From Lutraria lutraria (lineage: Eukaryota > Mollusca > Bivalvia > Venerida > Mactridae): 64,000 nt of DNA. Both the position numbers and the translations under genes were made by a program. The first letter of the stretch is position 1. The number at the start of each line of letters is the position of its first letter. Below the pieces are notes generated by a model. It did no database searches. It was not told where the DNA came from and worked only from the letters and a program-made list of their open reading frames with translations. The stretch spans positions 29,623,912-29,687,911 of the forward strand of contig OZ026848.1 of the NCBI GenBank assembly GCA_964023205.1, written 5' to 3'. Shown here one piece after another: positions 10,498-21,943 of the stretch.

Positions 10498-11418
10498 TGT
10501 AACATAGCATTTTGGTATTCAAAATGCTTATTTTGCATAACATAAGAATTAATTGATTATAAGTCTAGTACCCTATTCATTCAGTATTAAGTTAAAAATA
10601 AACCATTTAAGATTAGATAAAATACATTTGATGTTATCTACTTACTTCCTACTTAAGAAATTCCCATAAAATAACTTGTCAATTTTTGTACAAACATGTC
10701 AAATTTATAATTGTTAATTTTTAGCACCTTTTCAATTAAAAGCCTTATGGCTTGATTAATACAAAAGGTCTGTTCCCTTAGTCCTCTTTATCTATCTAAG
10801 CCATACTGATTATCTATTTGATAATATTTAATTAATACCATATTATATTGTTGTCATAAAAACACTTTTGGCTATTTAAGTTTATCTTGTAATTTATAAA
10901 ATCAGTCTTACTTTGTATGTCGGTTAAGCAACATCGTTTTTAGAATCTAGTCTTACTTGTATCTCAGTCAGTGAACATTTTATATTAGTCTTACTTTGTA
11001 TGTCGGTTAGTTATCATCATTAGAATATAGTCTTACTTTGTATATCGGTTAAGCAACATCGTTTTTTAGAATACAGTCGTACTTTGTATCTGAGTTAGTG
11101 AACATTTAAGATAGTCTTACTTTGCATTTCGGATAGTGAACGTCATTAAAATAGTTATATTAATTTAGTTGAAATAAGTCAGGTGCTTGCTAATTGTGTC
11201 ATTATCGAAATACCTACCATCCAAGAAAATAAAAGGAAATCTAAACTTCACATTGAACTTTGTGTTTATTTATCTACATCAATGAGGATACTGGTATTAC
11301 ACCATTCATTAACCCAGTATACCACCACCGCTCGAGGGTTACAGAGTAGGGGCTCACTGCCAACAAGCGAGTTCCCCACAGTGCCCAGCCGTCGCCCTGC
11401 CTGCGACCCTCGGCTACA
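10498..11418 (+). repeat. 5' LTR
   Basis: A 921-bp terminal repeat, TGTAACATAG to CGGCTACA. It contains an internal set of degenerate ~60-bp direct repeats at about 10905-11150, each with agtcttactttgtatgtcgg or a close variant followed by gttaagcaacatcg or gtgaacatt. These could be promoter or enhancer repeats, as seen in other retroelement LTRs; that role is inferred. Confidence 0.93.
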
Positions 11419-11442
11419 GATTTTGGCGGAGAATACCTTGGG
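11419..11442 (+). other. Candidate primer-binding region
   Basis: Immediately inside the 5' LTR the sequence is gatttTGGCGGAGAATACC. A TGG a few bases after the LTR end is the usual start of a tRNA-complementary primer site. I could not match the following bases to a named tRNA. Confidence 0.45.
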
Positions 11443-13154
11443 TAGAAGATCAATCTTGGAATGGTATCGGAAACAGATGGAAGAAACTAGTGATGGTAGG
11501 AAAATTAGAACATTCAAAATATGGTTTACCAGAGTGGAAAAAATATGATAATTACCAGGAAAAGACAATGATGAACAGCATGTATGTAAAGTGCAGATTG
11601 AAAGGAAACTGTGATACAGATATAAAGTAAAGACTCTACTATGAAAAAAATGTAAAAATTGTAAAATGTAAAAAAAAAAAAAAGAAAAAAATGTAAAATG
11701 GTAACTAAAAAATGATAATGATAGATAAAAAAAGACAGAGTAACGTTGTAACAAAAACAATGTAGATAATTATAGATATTGTTTCTACTTACTTAATATA
11801 ATGGGTTATTAAATTATGATTAAGGTTCTTTATAATATTGCGTCATAGCATTAAGCTCTTGTTGAAGTTTTCAATCATTTTATACAGCTATGGTAATTAC
11901 TGCATGTACATTAGTCCATTAGTGTATTTATTATGCAGGTGAATTCTTAAAAGTTGGATCTATTAATTTGAATCACACTACCGATTGTTGCGCATGTTTT
12001 TTTCTAAAACTTAATAAGTCGTTAATACATTGGTGTTTACTGCATTTACATTATCACTTGGATGTATATATATTGCAGGTGATTTCAAAATATCAGATCT
12101 TGCAATTATTTATTTCACATTCTGCCTTGCTTTTAATGGTAATTCTTCATTCATTAGTTTAGGTTGTAAAGAAAAATTTGTGTCATACTAAATTCATAGT
12201 TGAGCTAAGTAATATAGTGAATATTAGAACTCTACCATGAAGAATGTAAAATGTATATTTGTATAGTAAATGTGTTATACATAATACTTAAGGTGGCTGA
12301 CATATAAAGTTGCATGAGTAAATCTTGAGTCATAGTCCACTAGAAACTGTTTTATACTAGTAGTAAGGATTGTTTTATTTTTTATTATACTTACATGGGA
12401 GATTAAAGTTATTGCATAGCCATGTTGGTCATCTTAAAATCTCACCATAAGGGAAAGTCAAATACAATATGTGTACATAGGTACCATTATATCAGTTATT
12501 GAAGTTTACTTCAAGGCTTATCAGTTAAAGTTGCATTTCGGAAATCTTAAGATAATGCCAAAAATATGTATTTTCTGTGTTTTATAGACTACAATTTATC
12601 TAATTGTTGCTGCATAAAACTTTGGTGACTATTACTGTATTGTTTAAAGACATGTATCTCATGTCCAATGCTATATTTTCTTTAGAGTGATAATTTTGTG
12701 TTACATAATAGCTTATGTGCTTATTATTCTCTTAGAGATACCAAGTTGAATGCTATTTCTTTAATTCATAGAATTATTTTGTATATAGATGTGCACATCA
12801 TTATGATAAATAATTATTGTATGAAGTTAAAACGTTAATAATATTGTATAAAAGAAAAATATTAGGAAAAGTTGACTTGTTGAAGTGCTATTAATGAAAT
12901 AAAAATACAAGTTAGCGTTATAATTTCCGGAAAAAAAAAGAGAGCAAAAGTTTAAAAATCAGTGTTTTAAATATTGTATGTATATGTGTATGTATGTATG
13001 AATAAGTGAGCAGGCCGCTTTGAATGTGTGATATGTTTTATATTTGAATGTTCATTATTTTAATTCTGATATATGTGTTTAATTTGAATGTTAACTTCAG
13101 TCTCATATTGTTTTTCTTAGAGTAAATTTTTATGATTGAGGACAATCATTTTTA

Positions 13155-13169
13155 CAAGGAAGGGTGATG
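13155..13169 (+). other. Candidate polypurine tract
   Basis: Just before the 3' LTR the sequence is caaggaagggtgatg, purine-rich and directly abutting TGTAACATAG. This is the expected position for plus-strand priming. Confidence 0.6.
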
Positions 13170-14090
13170 TGTAACATAGCATTTTGGTATTCAAAATGCT
13201 TATTTTGCATAACATAAGAATTAATTGATTATAAGTCTAGTACCCTATTCATTCAGTATTAAGTTAAAAATAAACCATTTAAGATTAGATAAAATACATT
13301 TGATGTTATCTACTTACTTCCTACTTAAGAAATTCCCATAAAATAACTTGTCAATTTTTGTACAAACATGTCAAATTTATAATTGTTAATTTTTAGCACC
13401 TTTTCAATTAAAAGCCTTATGGCTTGATTAATACAAAAGGTCTGTTCCCTTAGTCCTCTTTATCTATCTAAGCCATACTGATTATCTATTTGATAATATT
13501 TAATTAATACCATATTATATTGTTGTCATAAAAACACTTTTGGCTATTTAAGTTTATCTTGTAATTTATAAAATCAGTCTTACTTTGTATGTCGGTTAAG
13601 CAACATCGTTTTTAGAATCTAGTCTTACTTGTATCTCAGTCAGTGAACATTTTATATTAGTCTTACTTTGTATGTCGGTTAGTTATCATCATTAGAATAT
13701 AGTCTTACTTTGTATATCGGTTAAGCAACATCGTTTTTTAGAATACAGTCGTACTTTGTATCTGAGTTAGTGAACATTTAAGATAGTCTTACTTTGCATT
13801 TCGGATAGTGAACGTCATTAAAATAGTTATATTAATTTAGTTGAAATAAGTCAGGTGCTTGCTAATTGTGTCATTATCGAAATACCTACCATCCAAGAAA
13901 ATAAAAGGAAATCTAAACTTCACATTGAACTTTGTGTTTATTTATCTACATCAATGAGGATACTGGTATTACACCATTCATTAACCCAGTATACCACCAC
14001 CGCTCGAGGGTTACAGAGTAGGGGCTCACTGCCAACAAGCGAGTTCCCCACAGTGCCCAGCCGTCGCCCTGCCTGCGACCCTCGGCTACA
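13170..14090 (+). repeat. 3' LTR
   Basis: The same 921 bp as the 5' LTR, offset by exactly 2,672 bp; I saw no substitution when reading the copies side by side. It ends CGGCTACA and is followed by the duplicated AATG and the resumed host repeat. Confidence 0.93.
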
Positions 14091-14094
14091 AATG

Positions 14095-14225
14095 TACCAA
14101 GTAATTAAAAAATCCTTTAATCCATAGAGAAGATACAGAGCGGACAAGTTTCGGGACAGACTGACCGACGGACCGACAAAGTGACTCCCATATAGCCCCC
14201 TACCAATGGTAGTGGGGGTATAATT
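14095..14225 (+). repeat. Bivalve-type dispersed repeat, right part
   Basis: Continues the unit interrupted at 10493: taccaagtaattaaaaaatc, then gaccgacggaccgacaaagt, and ends gtgggggtataatt. The gacgga-rich block followed by gggtataat is also the end of the repeats at 41345, 45290, 47865, 50700 and 55025. Confidence 0.7.
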
Positions 14226-14984
14226 AACGTAATGAATTGAAATTGAAAATATTCAACTGTACACCCTAAACGATGAAGTGATTAAAATAATTATGCTGGG
14301 TTATAACAAAGCCAAACATAAATCATATGGTTCAGTTTCTTGTGCAATTATGCAAACAAACTCCCAAAGCAGATCCAATGTATAATACTACAAGTCATAT
14401 TGAAAAACGAGATACTTGATTAAAAGTTATGGATTTTCCCCAAAAATTCAAAAGGGGATCAGCTATGAGTCATGAAGGGAATCAATAGTGGGGCTACTTC
14501 TGATAACAGATAACAGAAAGTAATATATCATACCAGGCCTGTAGGAACAATTTTAGATGGGGGGGGTGGGCGGCTAATAAGTTTTGTCCAATATCGGAGG
14601 CTAAGCTATCCCCCCTGGTTCCTACAGCCAAGCATAGACTACCAAATTAATACATAGGCATTTAATCAAAAGAACAATTAGTGAATTTTTCCAAATCTTA
14701 AATCACAGAATTTATTAGGGAATATTACTTATATTTTCTCCCATCTGCAAAATCATATGTATAATTGCCTCTCAGTTCACTAACTGAATAATAAGTATCA
14801 TATAATTGTACCGAATATGTACACACGGGGACAGCTGTATGTAAGATCAATAAGTATTAAGATGCTATAATTATCTGATTTGATAATACTGGTCATACTG
14901 TGACATTGGTCAAACTGAACTGGGGACAGTAGAATAGAATTAAAATAAATCACATACTTTCATTTGTTCTCCTTTATCAGTAAT
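14226..14984. other. No gene recognised
   Basis: AT-rich sequence. A short G-rich patch lies at 14560-14620 (ggggggggtgggcgg...ccccctggttcctac). No exon or shared repeat was supported. Confidence 0.35.
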
Positions 14985-15695
14985 TTACAAACAGACAAAT
15001 GAACAAACATATTGGTATGTAAAAAGACAGACACAAGCAGTCAGACAGACATAAACAGTTCTACTGACATATATACAGACATACAGTTCAACAGACATAT
15101 AAACAGTTCTATGTACACAAACAGTCCAACAGACATAAACAGTTATACTGACATATATACACAAATTTAACAGACATAAACAGTTCAACAGACATATAAG
15201 CAGTTCAACAGACATAAACAGTTCTACTGACATATATACACAGTTTAACAGACACATAAACAGTTCTACATACACAAACAGTTCAACAGACATAAACAGT
15301 TCTACTGACATATAAACAGTTCTACATACACAAACAGTTCTATACATACACAAACAGTCCAACAGACATAAACAGTTCAACAGACATATAAACAGTTGTA
15401 CATACACAAACAGTTCAACAGACATAAACAGTTCAACAGACATATAAAACAGTTCAACAGACATAAACAGTTCTACTGACATATATACACAGTTTAACAG
15501 ACATAAACAGTTCAACAGACACATAAACAGTTCTACATACACAAACAGTTCAACAGACACATAAACTTTTCTACATACACAAACAGTTCAACAGACATAA
15601 ACAGTTCTACTGACATATATTCACAGTTTAACAGACATAAATAGTTCTACAGACATATATACACAGTTTGGACAGACATATTACAGTCAGACAGA
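14985..15695. repeat. Degenerate ~18-20-bp minisatellite (cagacataaacagttc)
   Basis: Repeated motifs cagacataaacagttcaa, ctgacatatatacacag and acatacacaaacagttc alternate in irregular order for about 0.7 kb. Long - strand frames rich in Val, Glu, Leu, Phe and Cys through this stretch come from the repeat and are not genes. Confidence 0.85.
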
Positions 15696-16530
15696 TGAAC
15701 AGACAAGGTCAAAGGTGATCCACAAATTTACATAATTTATATAAAAGCTAAAAAACATTTCTTTGTGTGATAATTCAGCTTCTACATCTCATTTAAATTA
15801 GTTTCCGGGACAACAAATGGATTTCACATAGACTGAAATTAAGTGAATTATAAACTAGAGACATACCAGTCTGGCTTGTATAGTATAAGTCACAAGTGAC
15901 AAGACTGGTACTCTTAAATATTTCCAAGAAAATGTCTTTCTAAATATAATTGATTTTCTACATCTAATCTCCATTTTCTAGCCTTCCATGAATGTAATGA
16001 AATAACATTTTGCAGTCTCTGGTATAATTATGTATCTGAAGTACAAAAAAGTAAAGTAATCTGGAGTCTATGTTTATTCTTTATTTTTTTTTGTTCTCAT
16101 CAAAGACTGAAAACAAAACAATGGATAATAATAACTTTCAGAACATAAGACAATTATTTGAATTTATTCAGTTACAGACACGCAATTTTAACTCTAACTT
16201 ATTTCAGTTTAGAATATTCGTAACAGATACCCCTCAAGGTTGACATATGAATGTCAAGGTCAGATATACATCACATCAAGGACGGAATATGAGAATCAGC
16301 ATATTAGTGAAATAGTTCAAGAAAATGCAAGAAAAGATTTCATATAATTTATTCTGACAAGGTTGCACTAAAGGGAAGCATTAACATTTCATAATGAAAA
16401 CAACATTGTGTTTTGTTCAACAGTCCTAAAGATATCCAAAATTATCTCAGAATACTGAAGCACTATTGTAAGGCAATAGAAAACAAGTCACTGGTGTTAT
16501 TTCTTAGAGGACATTTTGCCCCTCAATGTT
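15696..16530. other. No gene recognised
   Basis: AT-rich sequence. The cacaagtgacaagactggtac patch near 15890 and the ttgacatatgaatgtcaaggtc patch near 16240 may be decayed dispersed repeats. Nothing is firmly supported. Confidence 0.3.
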
Positions 16531-16536
16531 TATTTT

Positions 16537-16860
16537 TCAAGTATTCTTAAAGTCCCATAAGCTTATGAATGTATTGGTCCTAATAGCTTCTGTTTGTTCT
16601 ATAACAGAGGAATCTGGTGTGTTTTCCTCCCGTGCATACTTTATAACAAGAAAAAATGTTTCCGAAACCACTATCGTATCTTTTTCAATATCATTGAAAT
16701 AAATACTATTTATAGAACACCTGAGTTTTCCTGCAGTCATGCTATGCACACATAGTAAAGTGACGTCACACGCTCTACATATTTCAGCAAAAATCACAGT
16801 GAAATGAGTGTTTTCAGACGAAAAAGAGCTTGTTTCGTCGGTAATAATTATCTTGGGATA
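16537..16860 (-). CDS. Weak candidate terminal exon, unknown protein
   Basis: On the - strand an open frame of about 105 codons runs from just after a TGA near 16863 to a stop at 16537-16539. It is followed at once by an AATAAA-like sequence (tgaaaaataaacattg). Its composition is more protein-like than that of most short frames here (segments such as EICRACDVTLLCVHSMTAGK and NDIEKDTIVVSETFFLVIKY). An acceptor-like cccaag lies at its 5' end but lacks a good pyrimidine tract, and would join in phase 0, which does not match the phase-1 exon candidates upstream. No domain is recognised. It may be a decayed transposon fragment or chance. Confidence 0.2.
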   Translation of the reverse strand, partial: YPKIIITDETSSFSSENTHFTVIFAEICRACDVTLLCVHSMTAGKLRCSINSIYFNDIEKDTIVVSETFFLVIKYAREENTPDSSVIEQTEAIRTNTFISLWDFKNT

Positions 16861-16939
16861 ATATCAACAATTAAATGTTTTTCATATATTTTTCTACAGC
16901 AAAAAGCTAATGGGGTTTTAATATAACCAATCTAATACA

Positions 16940-17345
16940 TTTGGGGGGGGGGGGGGCATTTCTACTGGGGGGCAAATGTCCACATGGCCAATTTTTCAGG
17001 CGGGGGGGGGGGGGGGGCAAATGTTCGGGGAGCTTAAATGTCCGTATCTCGGTTGGAGAAACCCTAAAATTTGGAACTGTCCAGGCAGAGAATATCCATG
17101 GTTATAGGTATAATTCTATTTATGTACCTACTTTCATATCAAGCTTCATCAACCATACCTTAAAAAGTGTTTAAAGTTTTCACAAGATTAAGATTTTGGC
17201 ACCATATTTTGATTTTCTGTTACCATAGCAACCACAATTTTGATCTGAGATGAAAAATGATGTTTATAATCACCAAATTGCAATATAATCACATACCAAG
17301 TTTCATCAACCCGGCTTGAATAGTGATTAAGTTAGCACAGGATCA
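16940..17345 (+). repeat. Dispersed repeat with G homopolymers
   Basis: Two G runs (about 14 nt at 16943-16956 and about 16 nt near 17002-17017) precede a stretch (tgtccgtatctcggttggag ... accaagtttcatcaaccc) with the 'locate, then caagtttcatcaacc' phrasing typical of non-coding dispersed repeats in bivalves, as I recall them. A short + strand frame over the G runs encodes mostly Gly and is not credible. Confidence 0.4.
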
Positions 17346-17399
17346 AGCCCCTGTGAAATGACCACTGTCAAAACATGGTTGGCCATGTTTTAAACACGG

Positions 17400-18222
17400 T
17401 GAACCATGTTTCTTTAACATTCAAAGCTATAGGAAAAGTGGGGTGGTGGGTTCATTTGATTTCACTTGTATCTTGACTTGTAAAAACTTGGTAATATTGA
17501 CCTATAGAATTCAAAAAGCATTTAGAATCAAAGTACTGAAAGTACTGTCGGAATTTGATTTTTTCATATGAGACAAGTCACTGCCATGGTGTTGCTGGCA
17601 ACACAACAATGGCAGTTAGGAGAAGGTACAGTTCATGGATATTCATGCTTAGGAATTAACATACACCATCTCAATATTGCCATCTATTTATGTACATATT
17701 CTGATATTCATGTGCTAAATTCCATCAACCTAACATGATGGTTATCTAAGTTATCAGATGTTTCAAGTTTATTATGTAGCCCATTATCCAGCCTATATTT
17801 TTCCGAATCCATCGGTACCAAAATAAGCATTGTTGCTGTCGTATTTACTGATTTAATACATACCGAAAAGCTCTTCAAAACGCTCCATTTTAATCATATA
17901 TCTTGATTATGACCACATATCACTTTAAATGCACACTACAGTGTTAGAAACGAATTAAAATTGACCTATATAATTCTTTTAGTGATAATTTGGTTTTGAA
18001 GAATTTTTCGACTTTCCATGTTTTAGTTCCTAACTCGGAACAAAACTGACATAAACCATTATCGATTGATTAATCGTAGTTTAAGATTTTTTTTTCCAGA
18101 AAATATATGTAATTGGTATATGAATTATATTCAAACTTAATATCATGATGTTGGACTATATGACAGGTTTTGAAGTGAAAGTAAAAGTTTATTGTAAAAA
18201 AATATAGCTATTCGGAAACTAG
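17400..18222. other. No gene recognised
   Basis: AT-rich sequence, possibly continuing the preceding dispersed repeat until about 17770. No exon or RNA gene was seen. Confidence 0.3.
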
Positions 18223-18235
18223 CCGTTATACGGCG

Positions 18236-18882
18236 AGGTGTAAAACGCGGATCCCGCGGATCCGGATCCAATATAGAACATATAAGGGGGAATATGGAGT
18301 GTTACGGATCCATACATAACTTTCTTATTATTTGACAGAATAAGACAAAATCGGTATCGAATTAAAGCTGAATATCACAGCTTCATAGGCATATCAGATA
18401 TTGTAGTTTTTAATGGAAAAACAAACATGTAATTAAAGATAAAAACTGAGTGTTTTGTCCCGGATCCAGATCTGCAAGATAGAAAAATGGAGTGTTACGG
18501 ATCCATTCATAACTTTTTTATTTTTTGACAGAATAAGACAAAATTGGTATTGAATTAAAGCTGAATATATTGAAATATTTAATTGAAAAACAAATGTGTA
18601 CCTAAAAATAAAAACTGGGTATTTAGTCCCGGATCCAGCTTTGAAAGGTCTCGGAATTAAAGGACACATTCATGTATCTTTTATATTTGGCATAATGATA
18701 TGTTTTTAAACCAAAAGATATGCCTATGAAGCTGTGATATTCAACTTTAATTCGATACCGATTTTATCTTATTCTGTCAAATAATAAGAAAGTTATGTAT
18801 GGATCCGTAACACTCCATATTCCCCCCTATATGTTCTATATTGGATCCGGATCCGGATCCACGGGATCCGCGTTTTACACCT
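18236..18882. mobile_element. 647-bp foldback element with GGATCC-rich long inverted repeats
   Basis: The left arm (18236 to about 18395) starts AGGTGTAAAACGCGGATCC. The right arm (about 18713-18882) is its reverse complement, ending GGATCCGCGTTTTACACCT; the arms match over about 160 bp with few differences. Each arm carries clustered GGATCC sites (ggatcccgcggatccggatc on the left), then gagtgttacggatccatac and ttgacagaataagacaaaat. The centre (18465-18570) holds a third, diverged copy of the arm core in left-arm orientation. The element is flanked by a 13-bp direct repeat, CCGTTATACGGCG (18223-18235 and 18887-18899). No transposase is encoded. Confidence 0.85.
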
Positions 18883-18899
18883 GGCCCCGTTATACGGCG

Positions 18900-20072
18900 A
18901 CATTTGCTGATCTCGCTACGGAATATACCGACATCGCACGATTTCATCAGTTCCATTACGATCCTTAACATCAAAATACCCTTCACACACTGTGAACCAA
19001 CATAATAATTGCGAACTTCACAATAACTGTTATTTCTTCGCAAATGTATGTGTACTGCCGTTCTGTTCTCTGCACTTCGACGGGAAAACCCAACATTCTA
19101 TTTTTAGAATTTATCCAACTATATATAGCTCTAGCCGATAGTATCGATCGATACGCGTTGTGGATATAAACCTTAACATTAATTTACATATCATGTCAAA
19201 AAGTCACATATAAGACATACATCAATAGTAGATTAATGTAATTACATGCATACTTCTGTAGAGAAATTACTGACCTACTGAACGAAAGCCGAAAGTATAA
19301 CTATTTTATGCTAAACTAGTTGGTTTCCTAACCCTATCTTACCGCACACAATAGAGTGAAAGTGGGAACGGGAACCATGGCAGTTATGGAGCTCACGGCA
19401 TTTTTGTAAGTCGATGATAGCAAAGGAATTATCAAATTCCAAAAACTAATAGAAATGCATAATTTATCATTTTCATACACTGCCATTTGCACGTAATGAA
19501 ATTTGACAATTCATAAAATCACTCAAGACAATTTATAACAGAAATTATGACAACACATAACAGAAATTTCGGAAACCTATTTGTTCAGATTATGAATTGC
19601 AATTATTACAATATACTGTGGTTGGTTAATTTTTAGAAGAATGTGTTGGTATCAGAATCTAGGTATTAATTCACTTCAACCTTAGATAGAATAGATCGAG
19701 AAGGTATCACTGGAACCATCTTGTAGTTGTTCAATAGAATGATATAAGATTAGTAAGTTAATAGAAAAAAATCAATAGACAGAATTTCTGGTACCATTCC
19801 ATCATTACTTAATTAGGAATCGACTGAACCAGTCAATTATGTAAATTGAATGTAAAGTCAGCAGTATTTTCATACAGCAGACCAGTCAACAATTTGAATC
19901 CTTATCAATATAAAACACAACTCAATCAATTAGTGGCTGAATAAGGCAATGTTTGTGTCTGAAAGTATTCTAACTAAATTTCAGTAAAAACAGGAGACCA
20001 TTTAATGAAATACAAGTACAGACTTCAGGATAAGAAATCTGAGAACAAACAGACAGATGGACATATGATTAT
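18900..20072. other. No gene recognised
   Basis: AT-rich sequence. No splice-bounded coding segment or repeat shared with the window was noticed. Confidence 0.35.
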
Positions 20073-20483
20073 GCAGTCAAACCTGTGAAAAAAGGCCACC
20101 TTTGAGGAAGACAAAATGTAGTCTTTTTATAATTGACCTTATTCAGAGGTGATTTTGCTCTAAATAATTGATGACCATTTTTAAAGAATATGGCCATCAT
20201 AATTTTAGTCTCTACATCAATTTTCACAAACCTGTTAACATGTTACGAGGGCTCAGCGCAACACTGTCATAACTTGTTCTTATTTCAATATGAGTTACAA
20301 CACTGTTGCGCTGAACCCTCGATAAGTTACCCTTTGGAAAGACAAAATGTAGCCTTCAATGACAGGTGGCCCTTATTTGGAAGTGATTTTGTTCTTGAGA
20401 AACAATCATACTTTTTAAAGAATAGCCTATATTAACTGGGTGGCCTTTATACAGAGGTGCCAACTAACACATGTTTCCCTGTA
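20073..20483. mobile_element. MITE P pair with a nested foldback
   Basis: Begins gcagtcaaacctgtgaaaaa and ends acacatgtttccctgta. The internal aaagacaaaatgtagcc / gacaggtggcccttatttgg blocks appear twice, so two copies lie in tandem or nested. The 78-bp foldback at 20245-20322 sits inside the second copy, between acaaacctgtt and aagttaccctttgg, so it inserted after the MITE. Confidence 0.7.
20245..20322 (+). mobile_element. 78-bp foldback element, copy 2
   Basis: Arms CGAGGGCTCAGCGCAACACT and GTTGCGCTGAACCCTCG flank the spacer tgttcttatttcaatatg. It is inserted in a MITE P copy, which shows independent mobility. One CpG in the left arm has become CA (gtcataact versus gtcgtaact). Confidence 0.88.
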
Positions 20484-20600
20484 TTTTAATTTCAATTCTG
20501 ATATTGATCAATCTATAGGATATAAAGAATACAACAGTTACTGCCCATTTACATACAATGTACAACACAAAATATTTCACATTTAGCATCTTAATGAAAT

Positions 20601-20786
20601 AGGCTGAAAATCAGTTTATTTGGAGTGCTCTGACCCAGAATTTTAGCATTGGGTAGGTAGGGATTTTTTTACTGTATAATAGTAAAAAAAAAAAAAGCTC
20701 CAAAAATTTTTATTTTATCCATTTGCTAGAATTTTCTTGAGTAGGTCGGAGCACTCCAATCAAAACCTATTTTTTATTTTCAGCCT
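20601..20786. mobile_element. 186-bp inverted-repeat element (AGGCTGAAAAT ends)
   Basis: The left end aggctgaaaatcagtttatt then ggagtgctctgacc is mirrored by the right end ggtcggagcactccaatcaa then tattttcagcct, giving imperfect terminal inverted repeats of about 40 nt. The centre is A/T homopolymer-rich with no coding capacity. Confidence 0.75.
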
Positions 20787-20884
20787 TTAACAATACAACA
20801 TAATAATTACACCACTTAGAATTCAACAAGTTATTTCAATAATATTTCTTGAAGTAAGTTAGATGATGTATTTACTTTACTGGG

Positions 20885-21085
20885 GTTTAATGTCACTCCA
20901 ACAGTGATGATCAGTTTGTGACTTTTGTAGTATTAGTAGTGGAGGAAGGTGTAATATACCTGAGCAGGACAACCATCCTTCCATAAGCTGGCAGGAGTTT
21001 CTTCATGTGTTAAATTAGTCAAGTCTCACATGTGGGATTTGTACACACAGCCATGAGGAGCTAGTGATTACTAGTCAGTCACCAA
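20885..21085 (-). repeat. SINE D, copy 1
   Basis: Contains ggggtttaatgtcactccaa, later aggacaaccatccttccata, and near the far end gtgggatttgtacacacagc and ggagctagtgattactagtc, where the reverse complement reads as a decayed B box and A box. A related copy lies at 50440-50645. Both are decayed. Confidence 0.5.
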
Positions 21086-21865
21086 ATACTCGTAACAACT
21101 GATATAATAAAAATCATCCTCAGTAAGAATCATGCATTACTGAACCAAATGTGCATCACTTGTAACTTAAATTGATAGCAAATACAGCAGGAACTAAATT
21201 CATAGAGCAGATGACATGTTATAACAAAATAAATACTTTTCATGCCAAGACAAGGTAATGAAGTGCCAACTGTTGAAAACATTATATTGATACAAGAAAA
21301 AAAAATTAGCGCACATCTTATTATGCAGAAAAACGAAAGTGTCCAATATTATGCAGCTTATAACCAGTCAATAGGAATGCAGCTTTGCCATTGGTCAATT
21401 GCTTATAAATACAACCAATCAGACGAGACTTGTTTTCAAATTGATTTATTTTCCCAAGACAGACTCATGAGGTCACAAACCAATAAATATCAATGTTTGG
21501 GTAAGGTTTCACACAAAACAACAGTATTTTGTTACATAGAGTGGCCATTTCCAGATAACAATAGGTAACTTGCACCAAACTGATAATATACCCGTTACTT
21601 AGATGATGTTAATGTACAATGCAACTTAAAATGTAAAGATATTCATGTCAAAAACAGACACTACAGTTCACCAAAAATCTCAATTAAATGATGGATGTTA
21701 TGTTACATTTTAATGTATAGGAATGTCAATTGCACATAGCCCTGTTCTAACACAATGTGCCTTAACAAGCAAACTACAAATTCTCCCAAGTACAAGAAGC
21801 TGTGTTCGATAAATGCCTACACCCTCATACAAACAGATGGATGGATGGACAAGGCAATCACTAAA
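21086..21865. other. No gene recognised
   Basis: A + strand frame of 108 codons (21242-21568) has no recognisable domain and no splice context. Otherwise nothing is supported. Confidence 0.3.
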
Positions 21866-21943
21866 TCGAGGGCTCAGCGCAACACTGTCGTAACTTGTTC
21901 GTATTTCAATATGAGTTACGACACTGTTGCGTTGAACCCTCGA
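21866..21943 (+). mobile_element. 78-bp foldback element, copy 3
   Basis: One of the best-preserved copies: TCGAGGGCTCAGCGCAACAC at the left and GTTGCGTTGAACCCTCGA at the right, with spacer tgttcgtatttcaatatg. It lies in sequence without other recognised repeats. Confidence 0.9.

Larger units (their letters stand above)
10494..14094 (+). mobile_element. Complete non-autonomous LTR retrotransposon
   Basis: Two direct repeats of 921 bp (10498-11418 and 13170-14090) begin TGTAACATAG and end CGGCTACA, the canonical TG...CA ends. They flank a 1,751-bp interior. The host sequence AATG is duplicated at 10494-10497 and 14091-14094, and the undisrupted target is visible in a neighbouring repeat unit near 10345. 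By eye the two LTRs agree along their length, with no length difference, so insertion is recent. The interior has no gag, protease, reverse transcriptase or integrase frame; its longest frames are about 160 aa of low-complexity antisense sequence. It is thus a TRIM/LARD-type element needing a partner for movement. The superfamily cannot be named without pol; a 4-bp (possibly 5-bp) duplication suits Ty3/gypsy or BEL relatives. Confidence 0.93.

Noticed and set aside
11183..11760. 121-codon (+) and 164-codon (-) frames near the 5' LTR
   Set aside because: They overlap on opposite strands across the LTR boundary. The - strand one is a Phe/Tyr/Ser-rich translation of an A-rich tract. Neither shows retroelement protein motifs.
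14985..15560. 191-codon - strand frame rich in Val, Glu, Leu and Phe
   Set aside because: It lies wholly in a degenerate short tandem repeat.
20190..20435. 81-codon + strand frame
   Set aside because: It spans MITE P and the nested foldback, so it is composed of transposon ends.
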